Position numbers and translations under genes: made by a program. From assembly GCF_965118895.1 (NCBI RefSeq), contig NZ_CBCPJJ010000008.1, forward strand, positions 372,001-436,000: DNA of 64,000 bases. Reading direction: 5' to 3'. Source of the stretch: Rahnella inusitata_A. Its GTDB lineage: Bacteria > Pseudomonadota > Gammaproteobacteria > Enterobacterales > Enterobacteriaceae. Shown in pieces: positions 26,672-35,474 of the stretch. The notes under the pieces were generated by a model. The model made no database searches and had not been told where the DNA came from. It saw only the letters and a list, made by a program, of their open reading frames with translations. Numbering within the stretch: the stretch's first letter is position 1; every line of letters begins with the position of its first letter.

Positions 26672-27205
26672 ATGGAATTTAAATTAGCAAGAAAGAGCAA
26701 GTTAATTATTTTAATGAGCTTAGGACTCACTTTTTTCTGCCAACAACATGCCTTCGCGGCGGATAGCACGATAAACATTACAGCGAATATTGTTGCCAGC
26801 CCATGCACGCCTGAAACAGTAAAAAACGTCGTGATACCTGCAATAAATGCTACAACTTTAGCCTCGCCTGGTTCCTGGTCTAGCTCCACCTCATTTACTA
26901 TTGAACTGACCAACTGTCCTGCGACAACTACATCGGTGGTGTCAACATATGCAGGTACTGCAATGACTGAAACCCCCTCATTATTCGCCGGTACGGGCAC
27001 AGCAAAAAATGTGGGGGCACAACTCAAGGTCGGAGGCACGGGGACGGTTTTATCCAATGGTTCTTCTCAAACAACAGCAGTTAATGCCACTACTCACACT
27101 GCCAGTGTAAAACATGATGTTTTTATACTTAATGGATCGAAAACAGCAGCCGTAACACCAGGTACATTTTCTTCGACCATATCCGTCACTTTTACTTATA
27201 AATAA
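26672..27205 (+). CDS. Orphan type 1-like fimbrial major subunit
   Basis: A 177-residue pilin-like protein. From the ATG at 26672 (after GGAATGTGAA) there is a signal peptide (about residues 1-28, ending AFA) and a FimA-type domain. The domain has the conserved cysteine pair (ASPCTPET and LTNCPATT), a donor-strand-like N-terminus (STINITANIVAS) and the typical end VTFTYK. It is rich in Thr, Ser and Ala and poor in charged residues. No chaperone, usher, adhesin or regulator is adjacent, so it is either a remnant or uses a secretion system elsewhere. AT content is clearly higher than in flanking genes. Confidence 0.8.
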   Translation: MEFKLARKSKLIILMSLGLTFFCQQHAFAADSTINITANIVASPCTPETVKNVVIPAINATTLASPGSWSSSTSFTIELTNCPATTTSVVSTYAGTAMTETPSLFAGTGTAKNVGAQLKVGGTGTVLSNGSSQTTAVNATTHTASVKHDVFILNGSKTAAVTPGTFSSTISVTFTYK

Positions 27206-27223
27206 AGATTATGTCATTTCTGA

Positions 27224-27249
27224 CCACAATATCATTAAAGATATTGTGG
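27224..27249 (+). terminator. Perfect hairpin after the fimbrial gene
   Basis: CCACAATATC (27224-27233) and GATATTGTGG (27240-27249) make a perfect 10-bp stem with a six-base loop, 18 bases after the stop. It lacks a T run, so it may protect the mRNA end rather than terminate. Confidence 0.6.
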
Positions 27250-27381
27250 CTGCGAACCGATATAACTATCATTCATGTGGCTAGTTTATACCAATGAATG
27301 AACTAAATAGCCGAATCTAAAAGCACTCCACTTTTGCCAGTCATTGTTTACCATTAGGAAAACGTGAAGGGGAAATATAAA

Positions 27382-27411
27382 AAAACTCCCTGCGCTAACA
27401 CCGGGAGTTTT
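27382..27411 (-). terminator. Terminator of the ABC-phosphoesterase operon
   Basis: AAAACTCCC (27382-27390) pairs with GGGAGTTTT (27403-27411). Read on the minus strand it ends in a run of T, just after the phosphoesterase gene. Confidence 0.8.
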
Positions 27412-27451
27412 AATCGACGCTAATTTTGATTACATTCAGAACATCTCTGTA

Positions 27452-28381
27452 TCACCGGCTCAGTACCCTGCTGATCTCCGTCCCGTAGCCATTAATCGAC
27501 AGCACATCCCCTTCGAGCGCGACCGTCGCAAACGGCAGGCTGTTTTCGCCATCCACCATACCTTTCAGGGTAATGAAGTCGGTATCTTCCACACGGTCGT
27601 AACCTCCCCGATGATCGTGCCCGGCAAAATAAGCGCGCACCTGATAACGGCACAACAGTTCCACCAGCGTTTCGCAGTTCCACAGGTTGTGGCTGTTGAC
27701 CGGCGTCAGCGGATAGTGCCCGAAGACCAGCACCGTTTCGCCCTGCGCTTTCGCCTCTTTCAGGTTGTACTCGATCCACTCCAGTTGCCTGCGCCCTACT
27801 GCACCATTCCACGGCTGCGCCTGTGATTGCTGACATTCGGTCAGTTCATCGAGCATGAATTCCGCCAGCTGACGGTCGTCGCCGTTGGCGTGATTGCAGT
27901 ACAGGCTGACGTCGTTACCGTCGATCACCAGAAAACGGTAGCCCGGCAGGCTGAACTGATAATAACTTTTCGGCAAACCGAGCGCCGGGGTCTGCGCCCC
28001 AAGATGTTGGGATATTACCTGTGCATCGTGATTGCCGATCAGCACCGCATGCGGATGGCGCAGCGCACCGTAACGGCTGATGACCGGATCGAAGCTGCAC
28101 CAGTCGCGGTCTACCAGATCGCCGAGCGTCACTACAAAATCGAGTTTTACATCATTGAGCTCAGTGATGGCAGTGGCCAGTTTATTCAGGCTGTTGCGGT
28201 AGTGGCGATCTTTCTCAGCGTCAACGTCCGCATACTGTGGGTCGGCAATCAGACCAAAACGCAGCCTCTGGCCGGAAATCATTTCATTAAAGACTTCAGG
28301 CGGCGGGTAAAACGTGCTCACTTTACCGAGTGCCTCTTTCTGCTCTTCAGACAGCGTTGGTGAGGACGGAATAACGGTCAT
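27452..28381 (-). CDS. Calcineurin-like metallophosphoesterase
   Basis: A 309-residue two-metal phosphohydrolase with no signal peptide, so cytoplasmic. The family motifs appear in order: ADPQYADVD (first Asp, with the His of DRHYRN), TLGDLVDRD (GD motif), IGNHDAQV (GNHD), VFGHYPL and FAGHDHRGG (GHXH). The DPQYAD variant resembles manganese-dependent ADP-ribose/CDP-alcohol diphosphatases. It is the last gene of an operon with an Ugp-like importer, which suggests that it cleaves an imported organophosphate such as a glycerophosphodiester (inference). AGGAG precedes the ATG. Confidence 0.85.
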   Translation of the reverse strand: MTVIPSSPTLSEEQKEALGKVSTFYPPPEVFNEMISGQRLRFGLIADPQYADVDAEKDRHYRNSLNKLATAITELNDVKLDFVVTLGDLVDRDWCSFDPVISRYGALRHPHAVLIGNHDAQVISQHLGAQTPALGLPKSYYQFSLPGYRFLVIDGNDVSLYCNHANGDDRQLAEFMLDELTECQQSQAQPWNGAVGRRQLEWIEYNLKEAKAQGETVLVFGHYPLTPVNSHNLWNCETLVELLCRYQVRAYFAGHDHRGGYDRVEDTDFITLKGMVDGENSLPFATVALEGDVLSINGYGTEISRVLSR

Positions 28382-28402
28382 AACGTGCTCCTGTCGGGCG
28401 GT

Positions 28403-29218
28403 TTAACGAATGCCTGCCCGCATAAAGGATTGAACAAACTGACGCTGGAACACCAGAAATAGCAGTAACAGCGGCAAGACGGTCATCAGGGTGGCAGCGC
28501 TGATCAACGCCCACTGCACGCCCTGTTCAGGCGCAGAAAACAGCTGAAGCCCGACCGTAATCGGCCGCACTTTGACAGAATCTGTGATCACCAGCGGCCA
28601 GAGGAAATCGTTCCAGTGGAAGCTTATCGACACCAGCGCAAACGCCACGTAAATCGGTTTCGCCAGCGGAATATAGATTTTGCGCAAAATGTAAAAGCGG
28701 CTGGCACCTTCAACGATGGCCGCTTCTTCCAACACGAGCGGAATACTTTTGAACGTCTGGCGCAGCATGAAAATCGCAAACGCTGAGGCAAAATACGGCA
28801 GCGCAATGCCCAGCAGGCTGTCGCGCAATCCAAGTGCGCCGATGGTTTTATAGTTGTTGAGGATCAGCACGTCCGGGCTAATCATCAGCTGCAACAAAAT
28901 CAGCGCGAAAATCACGCCGCCGCCTTTCATCTTGAAACGCACCAGCGCGTAAGCCGCCAGCGTCGCCAGCACTATCTGGCAGACGACGATCATCAGCACC
29001 AGCAGTGTCGTGTTGAGAAAATACCGGGCGAACGGCGCGGCGTGCCAGGCGTTGATGAAGTTCTGCACCGTCAGCGGCGCAAACAGCGAAAAGCTACCCT
29101 GCTCAGAGGCGGGATGAATTGCCACCCAAATGGAGACCAAAATGGGTAAAAACCACAGCAACGCTGCCAGCCAGGTGATCAGGTTCAGGCACATTTTAGA
29201 AAAATTGGTCTGCTTCAC
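28403..29218 (-). CDS. ABC transporter permease, UgpE/MalG-type
   Basis: A 271-residue inner-membrane permease with six predicted helices. The EAA loop (EEAAIVEGASRFYILRKIYI, about residues 165-185) contacts the ATPase. It is the second permease of a carbohydrate-uptake-type importer and overlaps the first permease gene by four bases (29215-29218). It is followed by the phosphoesterase gene after 21 bases. Similarity in layout is closest to UgpE of the sn-glycerol-3-phosphate system, but the substrate is not proven. Confidence 0.88.
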   Translation of the reverse strand: MKQTNFSKMCLNLITWLAALLWFLPILVSIWVAIHPASEQGSFSLFAPLTVQNFINAWHAAPFARYFLNTTLLVLMIVVCQIVLATLAAYALVRFKMKGGGVIFALILLQLMISPDVLILNNYKTIGALGLRDSLLGIALPYFASAFAIFMLRQTFKSIPLVLEEAAIVEGASRFYILRKIYIPLAKPIYVAFALVSISFHWNDFLWPLVITDSVKVRPITVGLQLFSAPEQGVQWALISAATLMTVLPLLLLFLVFQRQFVQSFMRAGIR

Positions 29219-30126
29219 TGATAGTGCGCCCTTTTGTCCATCAGATTGAATTTAATCAGTGCGATCGATGCCAGAATCGCCAGCAGCACAACGGTCATCG
29301 CCGAGGCATACGGCAAATCCCAGTAACTGAAAGCGGTGCGGTAAATGTAAAACAGCAGCAAACTGGTGCTGTTGTTCGGCCCGCCATTGGTCATGGCGAT
29401 AACCTGATCGACAATACGAAACGCGTTCATCGAGGCGTTGATCAAAATAAACAACGTGGTCGGCATCAGCAGCGGCCACTGCACACGGCGAAAGAAAAAG
29501 CGGCGCGATGCCCCTTCTATTTCGGCGGCTTCGGAGAGGCGCGGATCGATTTGCTGTAGCGCGGCGAGATAAAAAATCATGAAAAATCCGGCTTCGCGCC
29601 ATACCGATACCGCCATCAGGCTGTAAAGCGCAGTATCCGGCTGGCCCAGCCAGTTAACGGCGGGGAGCGAAAACAGCGCCAGCAGTTTATTCAGTAAGCC
29701 CAACTGCGGTGTGTAGAAAAACAGCCACAGGTTGGCGATCGCCACCATCGGCAATAAAGAAGGAATGAAAAACGCCGCGCGGGTCATAGCGTTGCCGCGC
29801 AGACGGCGGTTGACCGCCAGCGCCATCAGCAGCGCCAGCACCACCGACAGCGGAATGGTGATCGCCGCGTACAACAGGTTATTGCGCAGCGAGAGCAAAA
29901 ACGTGTCGTCGTCGAGCAACGCACGGTAGTTATCCAGCCCGACAAACTGCGCCGGATGCCCGTTGCGCGCGGCGCTGAAGACGCTTTCCCAAATGGTTGC
30001 CAGCGCCGGGTAATGGGTAAACAGCAGCAGAAAGCAGAGCGCCGGTAACAGCAACAGATAACCGTACAGCTGCAAAGACAACCCGCGTGTGCGGGGTGCC
30101 GGTGCGACAGAGTGCAACGTGCTCAT
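29215..30126 (-). CDS. ABC transporter permease, UgpA/MalF-type
   Basis: A 303-residue inner-membrane permease with six helices. The first starts near residue 17 (LYGYLLLLPALCFLLLF), and the EAA loop is SEAAEIEGASRRFFFRRVQW. It lies eight bases after the binding-protein gene and overlaps the second permease gene, giving the usual order binding protein-permease-permease. Confidence 0.88.
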   Translation of the reverse strand: MSTLHSVAPAPRTRGLSLQLYGYLLLLPALCFLLLFTHYPALATIWESVFSAARNGHPAQFVGLDNYRALLDDDTFLLSLRNNLLYAAITIPLSVVLALLMALAVNRRLRGNAMTRAAFFIPSLLPMVAIANLWLFFYTPQLGLLNKLLALFSLPAVNWLGQPDTALYSLMAVSVWREAGFFMIFYLAALQQIDPRLSEAAEIEGASRRFFFRRVQWPLLMPTTLFILINASMNAFRIVDQVIAMTNGGPNNSTSLLLFYIYRTAFSYWDLPYASAMTVVLLAILASIALIKFNLMDKRAHYQ

Positions 30127-30134
30127 GTCGTTCC

Positions 30135-31415
30135 TTATTGATACGGTTTCAGCAAGCGGTCGGCCTGTTTCTGCGCAGAACTCAGCGCGTCGGCCGGGGT
30201 TTTCGCCTGGGTGACGGCGGCTTCGATCGCGTGGTTCATCAGTTCCTGAATCTGCACGCTGTTGTAAGTCGATAACTCAGGCTGGGAATATTTCAGCTGC
30301 TCGCGGGCAACCAGCGCCTGCGGCACTTTTTTCACGTAATCCTGCATGACCGGCGTTTCCCAGGCGGCGGGCGACGTGGCGACATAACCGGTCGCGATAC
30401 TCCAGCGCGCAGCCTGCTCAGGCGCAGACACCCAGCGGATAAACTCCATCGCCGCTTTCTGTTGTTCCGGCGTGGTGTTTTTGAAGACGTACAGGTTACC
30501 GCCGCCGGTCGGGCTGCCGCGCTGAGTTTTCTCCGGCAGCATCGCTACGCCGAACGGGAATTTAGCGTTGTCGCGTACGGTGGTCAGGTTGCCGGTGGTG
30601 GTCACCATCATGGCGGTTTTACCATCGATGAAATCCTGCGGCGTGGTGCCCCAAGCGATCGCGCCTTTTGGCGATACAGCATCTTTCTGTGCCAGATCGG
30701 TCAGCCACTGCAAAGCTTCGACGTTGGCCGGCGTGTCAAAGGTCACTGCCGTGCCTTTGCCGTTATCCAGATGGCTGCCGTTGGTGGCGGCTATCCCCTG
30801 AAAGTTCCAGTAGCCGTTTGGCGTGGAGGGGATCTCGATGCCCCACTGTTTAACATCGCTGCCATCGCGTACCACCAGCTTCTTACCAAAATCGACCACC
30901 TGCTGCCAGTTAGCGGGCGGTGTGTCGCCGTTCAGACCGGCTTTCTCAAACGCCTGTTTGTTCCAGTACAGCACCACGGTCGAACGCTGGAACGGAATGC
31001 TCCACACTTTGTCCTGAATGTGGCGGATAAATGCCGGATAGAAACTGTCGATCCACTTTTTGCCGTCGGCATCATACGCCAGGTCGCTGACCGGTAGGAT
31101 CGCGCCAGCATCGATCAGGGAATAAGCCTCAATGTCGCCGATCACAGCGATCTGCGGAGCGTTACCGCCGCGAAAGGCGGTCAGCGCTTTGGTCACGGTG
31201 GTGGCGTAATCACCGGTGTAGACCGGCTGAATACTGATATCCGGATGCGTTTTCTGGAAATCTTCCACCAGCGTATCCACCGTGTGGCTGATTTTCCCGC
31301 CAACGGCAATCGGGTAATACATTTGTAATTTGACCGGATCGGCCGCGAAGGCTGAGGTGCCGGTAATCAACAGTAAAGCAGTAGCAAGGCGTGACAAGCG
31401 ATGAGCAGGTGGCAT
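30135..31415 (-). CDS. ABC transporter substrate-binding protein, UgpB-like
   Basis: A 426-residue periplasmic binding protein. The ATG at 31415 follows AAGGG and gives a clean signal peptide (residues 1-24, ending AFA); the frame extends upstream to 31469 without a ribosome site. The mature part is a family 1 solute-binding fold: MYYPIAVGGK near the start, FRGGNAPQIAVIGDIEAYSL and IPFQRSTVVLYWNKQAFEKAG, similar in plan to UgpB. The ligand is probably glycerol-3-phosphate-like or a glycerophosphodiester, given the phosphoesterase in the operon, but a sugar is possible. Confidence 0.88.
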   Translation of the reverse strand: MPPAHRLSRLATALLLITGTSAFAADPVKLQMYYPIAVGGKISHTVDTLVEDFQKTHPDISIQPVYTGDYATTVTKALTAFRGGNAPQIAVIGDIEAYSLIDAGAILPVSDLAYDADGKKWIDSFYPAFIRHIQDKVWSIPFQRSTVVLYWNKQAFEKAGLNGDTPPANWQQVVDFGKKLVVRDGSDVKQWGIEIPSTPNGYWNFQGIAATNGSHLDNGKGTAVTFDTPANVEALQWLTDLAQKDAVSPKGAIAWGTTPQDFIDGKTAMMVTTTGNLTTVRDNAKFPFGVAMLPEKTQRGSPTGGGNLYVFKNTTPEQQKAAMEFIRWVSAPEQAARWSIATGYVATSPAAWETPVMQDYVKKVPQALVAREQLKYSQPELSTYNSVQIQELMNHAIEAAVTQAKTPADALSSAQKQADRLLKPYQ

Positions 31416-31478
31416 AGTTTTCCCTTTGGCATTCATAGTGTGCGAAGTCATAAAAGTGAATAAAATCAAAATATAAAA

Positions 31479-32582
31479 TCAGACGGCGACGCGGGTTTTC
31501 GAAGGTAAACAGGCATGCTCAGCGCGATAACAGCGTTTGCCGCCCGCACTGAAGAAAAAATACTGCGCGCCGGTGGCCCATTGCAGCCCGACAATCTGGC
31601 CTTCGGCAAAACGTTTCATCCCCGCCACTTTCACGGTGAGCGGCTCGGGGTATCCGGCTAACGCGCAGACCACCAGCGTGTCTGCGCCCATGTATTCGTG
31701 GCTGACGACCTGTGCGGTCAGGCCGGCATTCGCGGCGTCAGTCAGCTGAATGTCTTCCGCACGCAGCCCGAGGCTGATGGCCTCTTCGTCGAGATTTTCC
31801 ACCACCGGCACCGGCATGTTGGCGAGATAATGATGCGAACCGCGACGCACCAGCGGCAAAATATTCATCGGCGGCGCGCCAATAAACTGCGCGGCGAAAA
31901 TACTGGTCGGGTTGTTATAGAGGTTGTCCGGCGTGTCGTGCTGTTCGATGTGGCCGTCGTTAAGCAGAATGATCTTATCGGCCATGCTCATGGCTTCGGT
32001 CTGATCGTGGGTGACGTACACCATCGTCAGGCCGAGCTTCTTTTGAATCGCGCGTATTTCGCGGCGCATGCTCTGGCGCAGTTTGGCGTCGAGGTTGGAC
32101 AACGGCTCATCCATCAGACACAGCTTGTTATTGGCGATCACCGCACGCCCCAGCGCCACGCGCTGTTGTTGCCCGCCGGAAAGTTGCGCAGGCAACCGGT
32201 CAAGCAACTGTTCCAGCTCCATCAGCTTACTGACTTCGGCTAACCGCGAGGCGAACTGACGTTTATCCTCGCCCCGCGCACGCAGCCCGAATAGCAGATT
32301 TTCGCGCACGCTCATGTGCGGAAAGAGTGCATAAGACTGAAAGACCATCGACAGTTTGCGTTCAGATGGCGAAAGCGCGGTGACATCTTCCTGACGAAAT
32401 AAAATAGCGCCGCTGTCGGCGGATTCCAGCCCGGCAATGGTGCGCAACAGGGTGGATTTACCGCACCCAGAAGGTCCCAGCAATGCAATAAACGCCCCCT
32501 CTTCCACATCAAAACTGATGTCGTCGAGGGCGACCTTATTTCCCCAGGATTTCTGGATGTGACGCAGTGATAAATAGCTCAT
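31479..32582 (-). CDS. ABC transporter ATPase, UgpC/MalK-type
   Basis: A 367-residue ATPase with Walker A GPSGCGKST, Q-loop VFQSYALFPHM, signature LSGGQQQRVALGRA, Walker B CLMDEPLSNLD and H-loop VYVTHDQTEA. A TOBE regulatory domain (about 280-350) follows. It is the first gene of the minus-strand operon ATPase-binding protein-permeases-phosphoesterase. E. coli ugp has the ATPase after the permeases and ends with the glycerophosphodiesterase ugpQ, so both order and phosphoesterase type differ here. Confidence 0.92.
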   Translation of the reverse strand: MSYLSLRHIQKSWGNKVALDDISFDVEEGAFIALLGPSGCGKSTLLRTIAGLESADSGAILFRQEDVTALSPSERKLSMVFQSYALFPHMSVRENLLFGLRARGEDKRQFASRLAEVSKLMELEQLLDRLPAQLSGGQQQRVALGRAVIANNKLCLMDEPLSNLDAKLRQSMRREIRAIQKKLGLTMVYVTHDQTEAMSMADKIILLNDGHIEQHDTPDNLYNNPTSIFAAQFIGAPPMNILPLVRRGSHHYLANMPVPVVENLDEEAISLGLRAEDIQLTDAANAGLTAQVVSHEYMGADTLVVCALAGYPEPLTVKVAGMKRFAEGQIVGLQWATGAQYFFFSAGGKRCYRAEHACLPSKTRVAV

Positions 32583-32748
32583 GCCCGTAATAATTCTCTC
32601 TGACCGGTGATGGGCATAACCTAACGGGGCAAAATGACGGTTTTATGATGAAGAGATGACGGCAGGAAGACAGGCAGACAGGGAAGCCAGAAGACGCGCA
32701 ATGAAACGCCTTCCGGCCAGCAGTGAAGAATGAACAACTAACGATTAA

Positions 32749-35421
32749 CTATTCTTTGATGACATAGGTGATCTGATAGCGCCCGGAGCCGACTTCTGCC
32801 GTTAAACCCGTCGCATTGCGGACGAAATCTACTCCGTCGGTTTCAGGCACAGAATCGGCCGCAAGCAGCGAAATTGTCGCCGTCGAATTGGCCGGGATGC
32901 CGACGTCCAGCCTCAGGGTTTTGCCTTGCGCATCTTCCCCAATGACTTTCCATTGCACACTGATTTCACCGTAAACCGAGTGATAACCGGCTCTCACCCA
33001 ATCAAGCCCGCCGCCCGTCAGCGGGCTGATCAGGGCATGTTTAAAGCCCGGTTGCTGCTCGTCCGCCTCAATCCCTGCCACCACACGGTACAACCATTCG
33101 CCTACTGCGCCATAGGCATAATGGTTGAAGGAATTCATGTCCGCGCTCCACATCGAGCCGTCCGGTTTGATGCCGTCCCAGTGTTCCCAGATGGTGGTGG
33201 CACCCGCTTTCACCTGATAGAGCCAGGAAGGAAAATCGTCTTTTAACAACAGTGCCCAGGCTTCCTTCGCCCGCCCATTCTGACTCAGCGCATGGCAGAA
33301 ATACGGCGTGCCGACAAAGCCAGTGACCAGATGACCGCCCTGTTCTTCTAACAGCTCAACCAGCGTGTCCGTCGTTCTCTGACGAAAAGCGTCAGGCACC
33401 AGATTGAAATAGAGCGCCAGAATATGGGCGGTTTGTGTTCTCGCCGCCAGACGTCCGGTCGGCGTGAAAAACTCCTCCTGAAAACTGCGGACAATGGCGT
33501 GATGCAGCGCCAGATAGCTTTCGTGATCGGCCTGACGGTTTAACGCTTTGGCGGCTTTAGCGAACAGCAGCGTGGACCAGGCGTAATAGGCCGTGCAGGT
33601 CAGATCATTCGGCGTCGCGCCGAAGTAGCTGCCCTCTTTGGCATCCAGCGCCACCCAGTCGCCGAACTGTAACCGGTAACGCCAGATGTTATTTTCCGCA
33701 TGAGCCTGCATGAAATCGATCCAGCCTTTCATGCTGCCGTATTGATTTTCCAGCACCCGCGTGTCGCCGTACATCAGGTACATCGTCCACGGGTTGATGA
33801 CCGCCGCATCCGCCCAAGCCGATGCAGAATGCGTACCGCCGCCGGACAGCAGACGATCCTCACCGCAACGTCCGTCGAGGATATCCGGGATCACATGAGG
33901 AACGCCGCCCTCTGGCGTTTGGTCAAAGCGCAAATCGGTCAGCCATTTGGCGAAGAAATTGCGCGTCTGCATCAGGTAACTGGCGGTGCGGCAGAAGATC
34001 TGCGCATCGCCCGTCCAGCCGAGACGTTCATCGCGCTGCGGGCAATCCGTCGGCACATCCACAAAGTTACCTTTCAGCCCCCAGAGAATATTGTGATGCA
34101 ACTGGTTGAGGTCCGGATTCGAACAGGCGAAATGCCCGGTTGGTTCCATCGCGGAATGCAGCACGATGGCGGTGAAATTATCCAGATTTACCTCACCCGG
34201 ATATTCTTCGACTTTCACATAGCGGAAACCCTGCCAGGTGAAATGCGGATGATAAATCTCTTCACCGTCGCCTTTCAGGGTGTATTCGACCCGCTGTTTG
34301 GCCGAACGTAAATTATCCAGATAGACATTGCCATTCGCATCCAGTACTTCGAAGTGACGCAATATCACTTGGTCGCCCGCGCGGCCTGTGGCTTTAAATT
34401 CCACCCAGCCGCTTAAGTTCTGACCGAAATCAATCACCCGATCGCCTTCGGGGGTAATGATCATTTCTTGTGGATTCAGTAATTCTATCTGGCGGACTTT
34501 ACAACTTCCCTGCGCGGTCAGCGTTGTTTTATCGTACCGGACAATATTTACCGGTCGCCATGACGTTGCCGGATAATCTTTATTATCCCAGCCGCTCAAC
34601 TCTTTTCTGGCATCGTAAATTTCACCGTCGTAAATTTCAGAGAAAAGAATCGGCGAATTATTTCCTTTCCAGCCACTGTCGGAATAAATAATATCTTTTC
34701 TGCCGTCCTTGTAGTGGATCACTAACTGGCATATCAGCGCCGTCTGTTCGCCATAATAATTACGGTCGCGGGTAAAGCCCATATCGCCTTTGAACCAGCC
34801 TGCGCCTAAAATAGCACCCATCACATTCTCGCCGCTTTGCAGCAGACCGGTCAGATCATAGGTCTGATAAAGTAAATGGTGATGATAACTGGTCCATCCC
34901 GGCGTCAGTTCATCGTTGCCGACTTTCTGGCCGTTTAAATGAAACTCATACAGCCCCAACGCGCTGACGTGTAAAACAGCAAAAGCAATATCCCCGGCAT
35001 TATTTATTGCGAAAGATTTTCTCAGTGACGTGGTGGCCGAACTGTTTTTATCTGCGGGGGTTTCTGCGGAGATAAATTCCGCCTGCCAGCCGCTGTTGAG
35101 TAAGCCAGTGATGAAATATGCAGCAGAGCACCAGTCGCTGGTTTGACCATGATTATCCTGAACCTGCACGCGGACAAAATAACGCGTTGAGGGTTGCAAT
35201 GATATTTCACCAACATCCAGGTTATTCGACGTTTCACTGTTCACTTTCCCGCTATCAAAAATAACGGTGCTAAAATTCTCATCCGGCGAAATTTGCAACC
35301 AGTAAGAGACTTGCTTTACGTTGCGGTTGTGACTTTCAATTTCCCAGCCAATGACCGGCATCCGATCCACGCCTTGTAATACCGGCTCCAGATCCAGGGT
35401 TAGTTTTGCAATGGACAACAT
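32749..35421 (-). CDS. Alpha-L-rhamnosidase, glycoside hydrolase family 78
   Basis: An 890-residue enzyme that removes terminal L-rhamnose from plant glycosides or rhamnogalacturonan pieces. It has N-terminal beta-sandwich domains (about residues 1-340), an (alpha/alpha)6 catalytic domain (about 410-760) and a C-terminal beta domain. The catalytic segment shows PTDCPQRDERLGWTGDAQIF, and the general base lies in TTIWEHWDG. There is no signal peptide, so hydrolysis should follow uptake. AAGGAG precedes the ATG. It lies 53 bases after the MFS transporter gene, and both follow an AraC regulator. Confidence 0.95.
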   Translation of the reverse strand: MLSIAKLTLDLEPVLQGVDRMPVIGWEIESHNRNVKQVSYWLQISPDENFSTVIFDSGKVNSETSNNLDVGEISLQPSTRYFVRVQVQDNHGQTSDWCSAAYFITGLLNSGWQAEFISAETPADKNSSATTSLRKSFAINNAGDIAFAVLHVSALGLYEFHLNGQKVGNDELTPGWTSYHHHLLYQTYDLTGLLQSGENVMGAILGAGWFKGDMGFTRDRNYYGEQTALICQLVIHYKDGRKDIIYSDSGWKGNNSPILFSEIYDGEIYDARKELSGWDNKDYPATSWRPVNIVRYDKTTLTAQGSCKVRQIELLNPQEMIITPEGDRVIDFGQNLSGWVEFKATGRAGDQVILRHFEVLDANGNVYLDNLRSAKQRVEYTLKGDGEEIYHPHFTWQGFRYVKVEEYPGEVNLDNFTAIVLHSAMEPTGHFACSNPDLNQLHHNILWGLKGNFVDVPTDCPQRDERLGWTGDAQIFCRTASYLMQTRNFFAKWLTDLRFDQTPEGGVPHVIPDILDGRCGEDRLLSGGGTHSASAWADAAVINPWTMYLMYGDTRVLENQYGSMKGWIDFMQAHAENNIWRYRLQFGDWVALDAKEGSYFGATPNDLTCTAYYAWSTLLFAKAAKALNRQADHESYLALHHAIVRSFQEEFFTPTGRLAARTQTAHILALYFNLVPDAFRQRTTDTLVELLEEQGGHLVTGFVGTPYFCHALSQNGRAKEAWALLLKDDFPSWLYQVKAGATTIWEHWDGIKPDGSMWSADMNSFNHYAYGAVGEWLYRVVAGIEADEQQPGFKHALISPLTGGGLDWVRAGYHSVYGEISVQWKVIGEDAQGKTLRLDVGIPANSTATISLLAADSVPETDGVDFVRNATGLTAEVGSGRYQITYVIKE

Positions 35422-35474
35422 AATTCAGCACTCCTTAATGACGGCATATTATTGAAGGGTGAGAGGGAGAGTGT

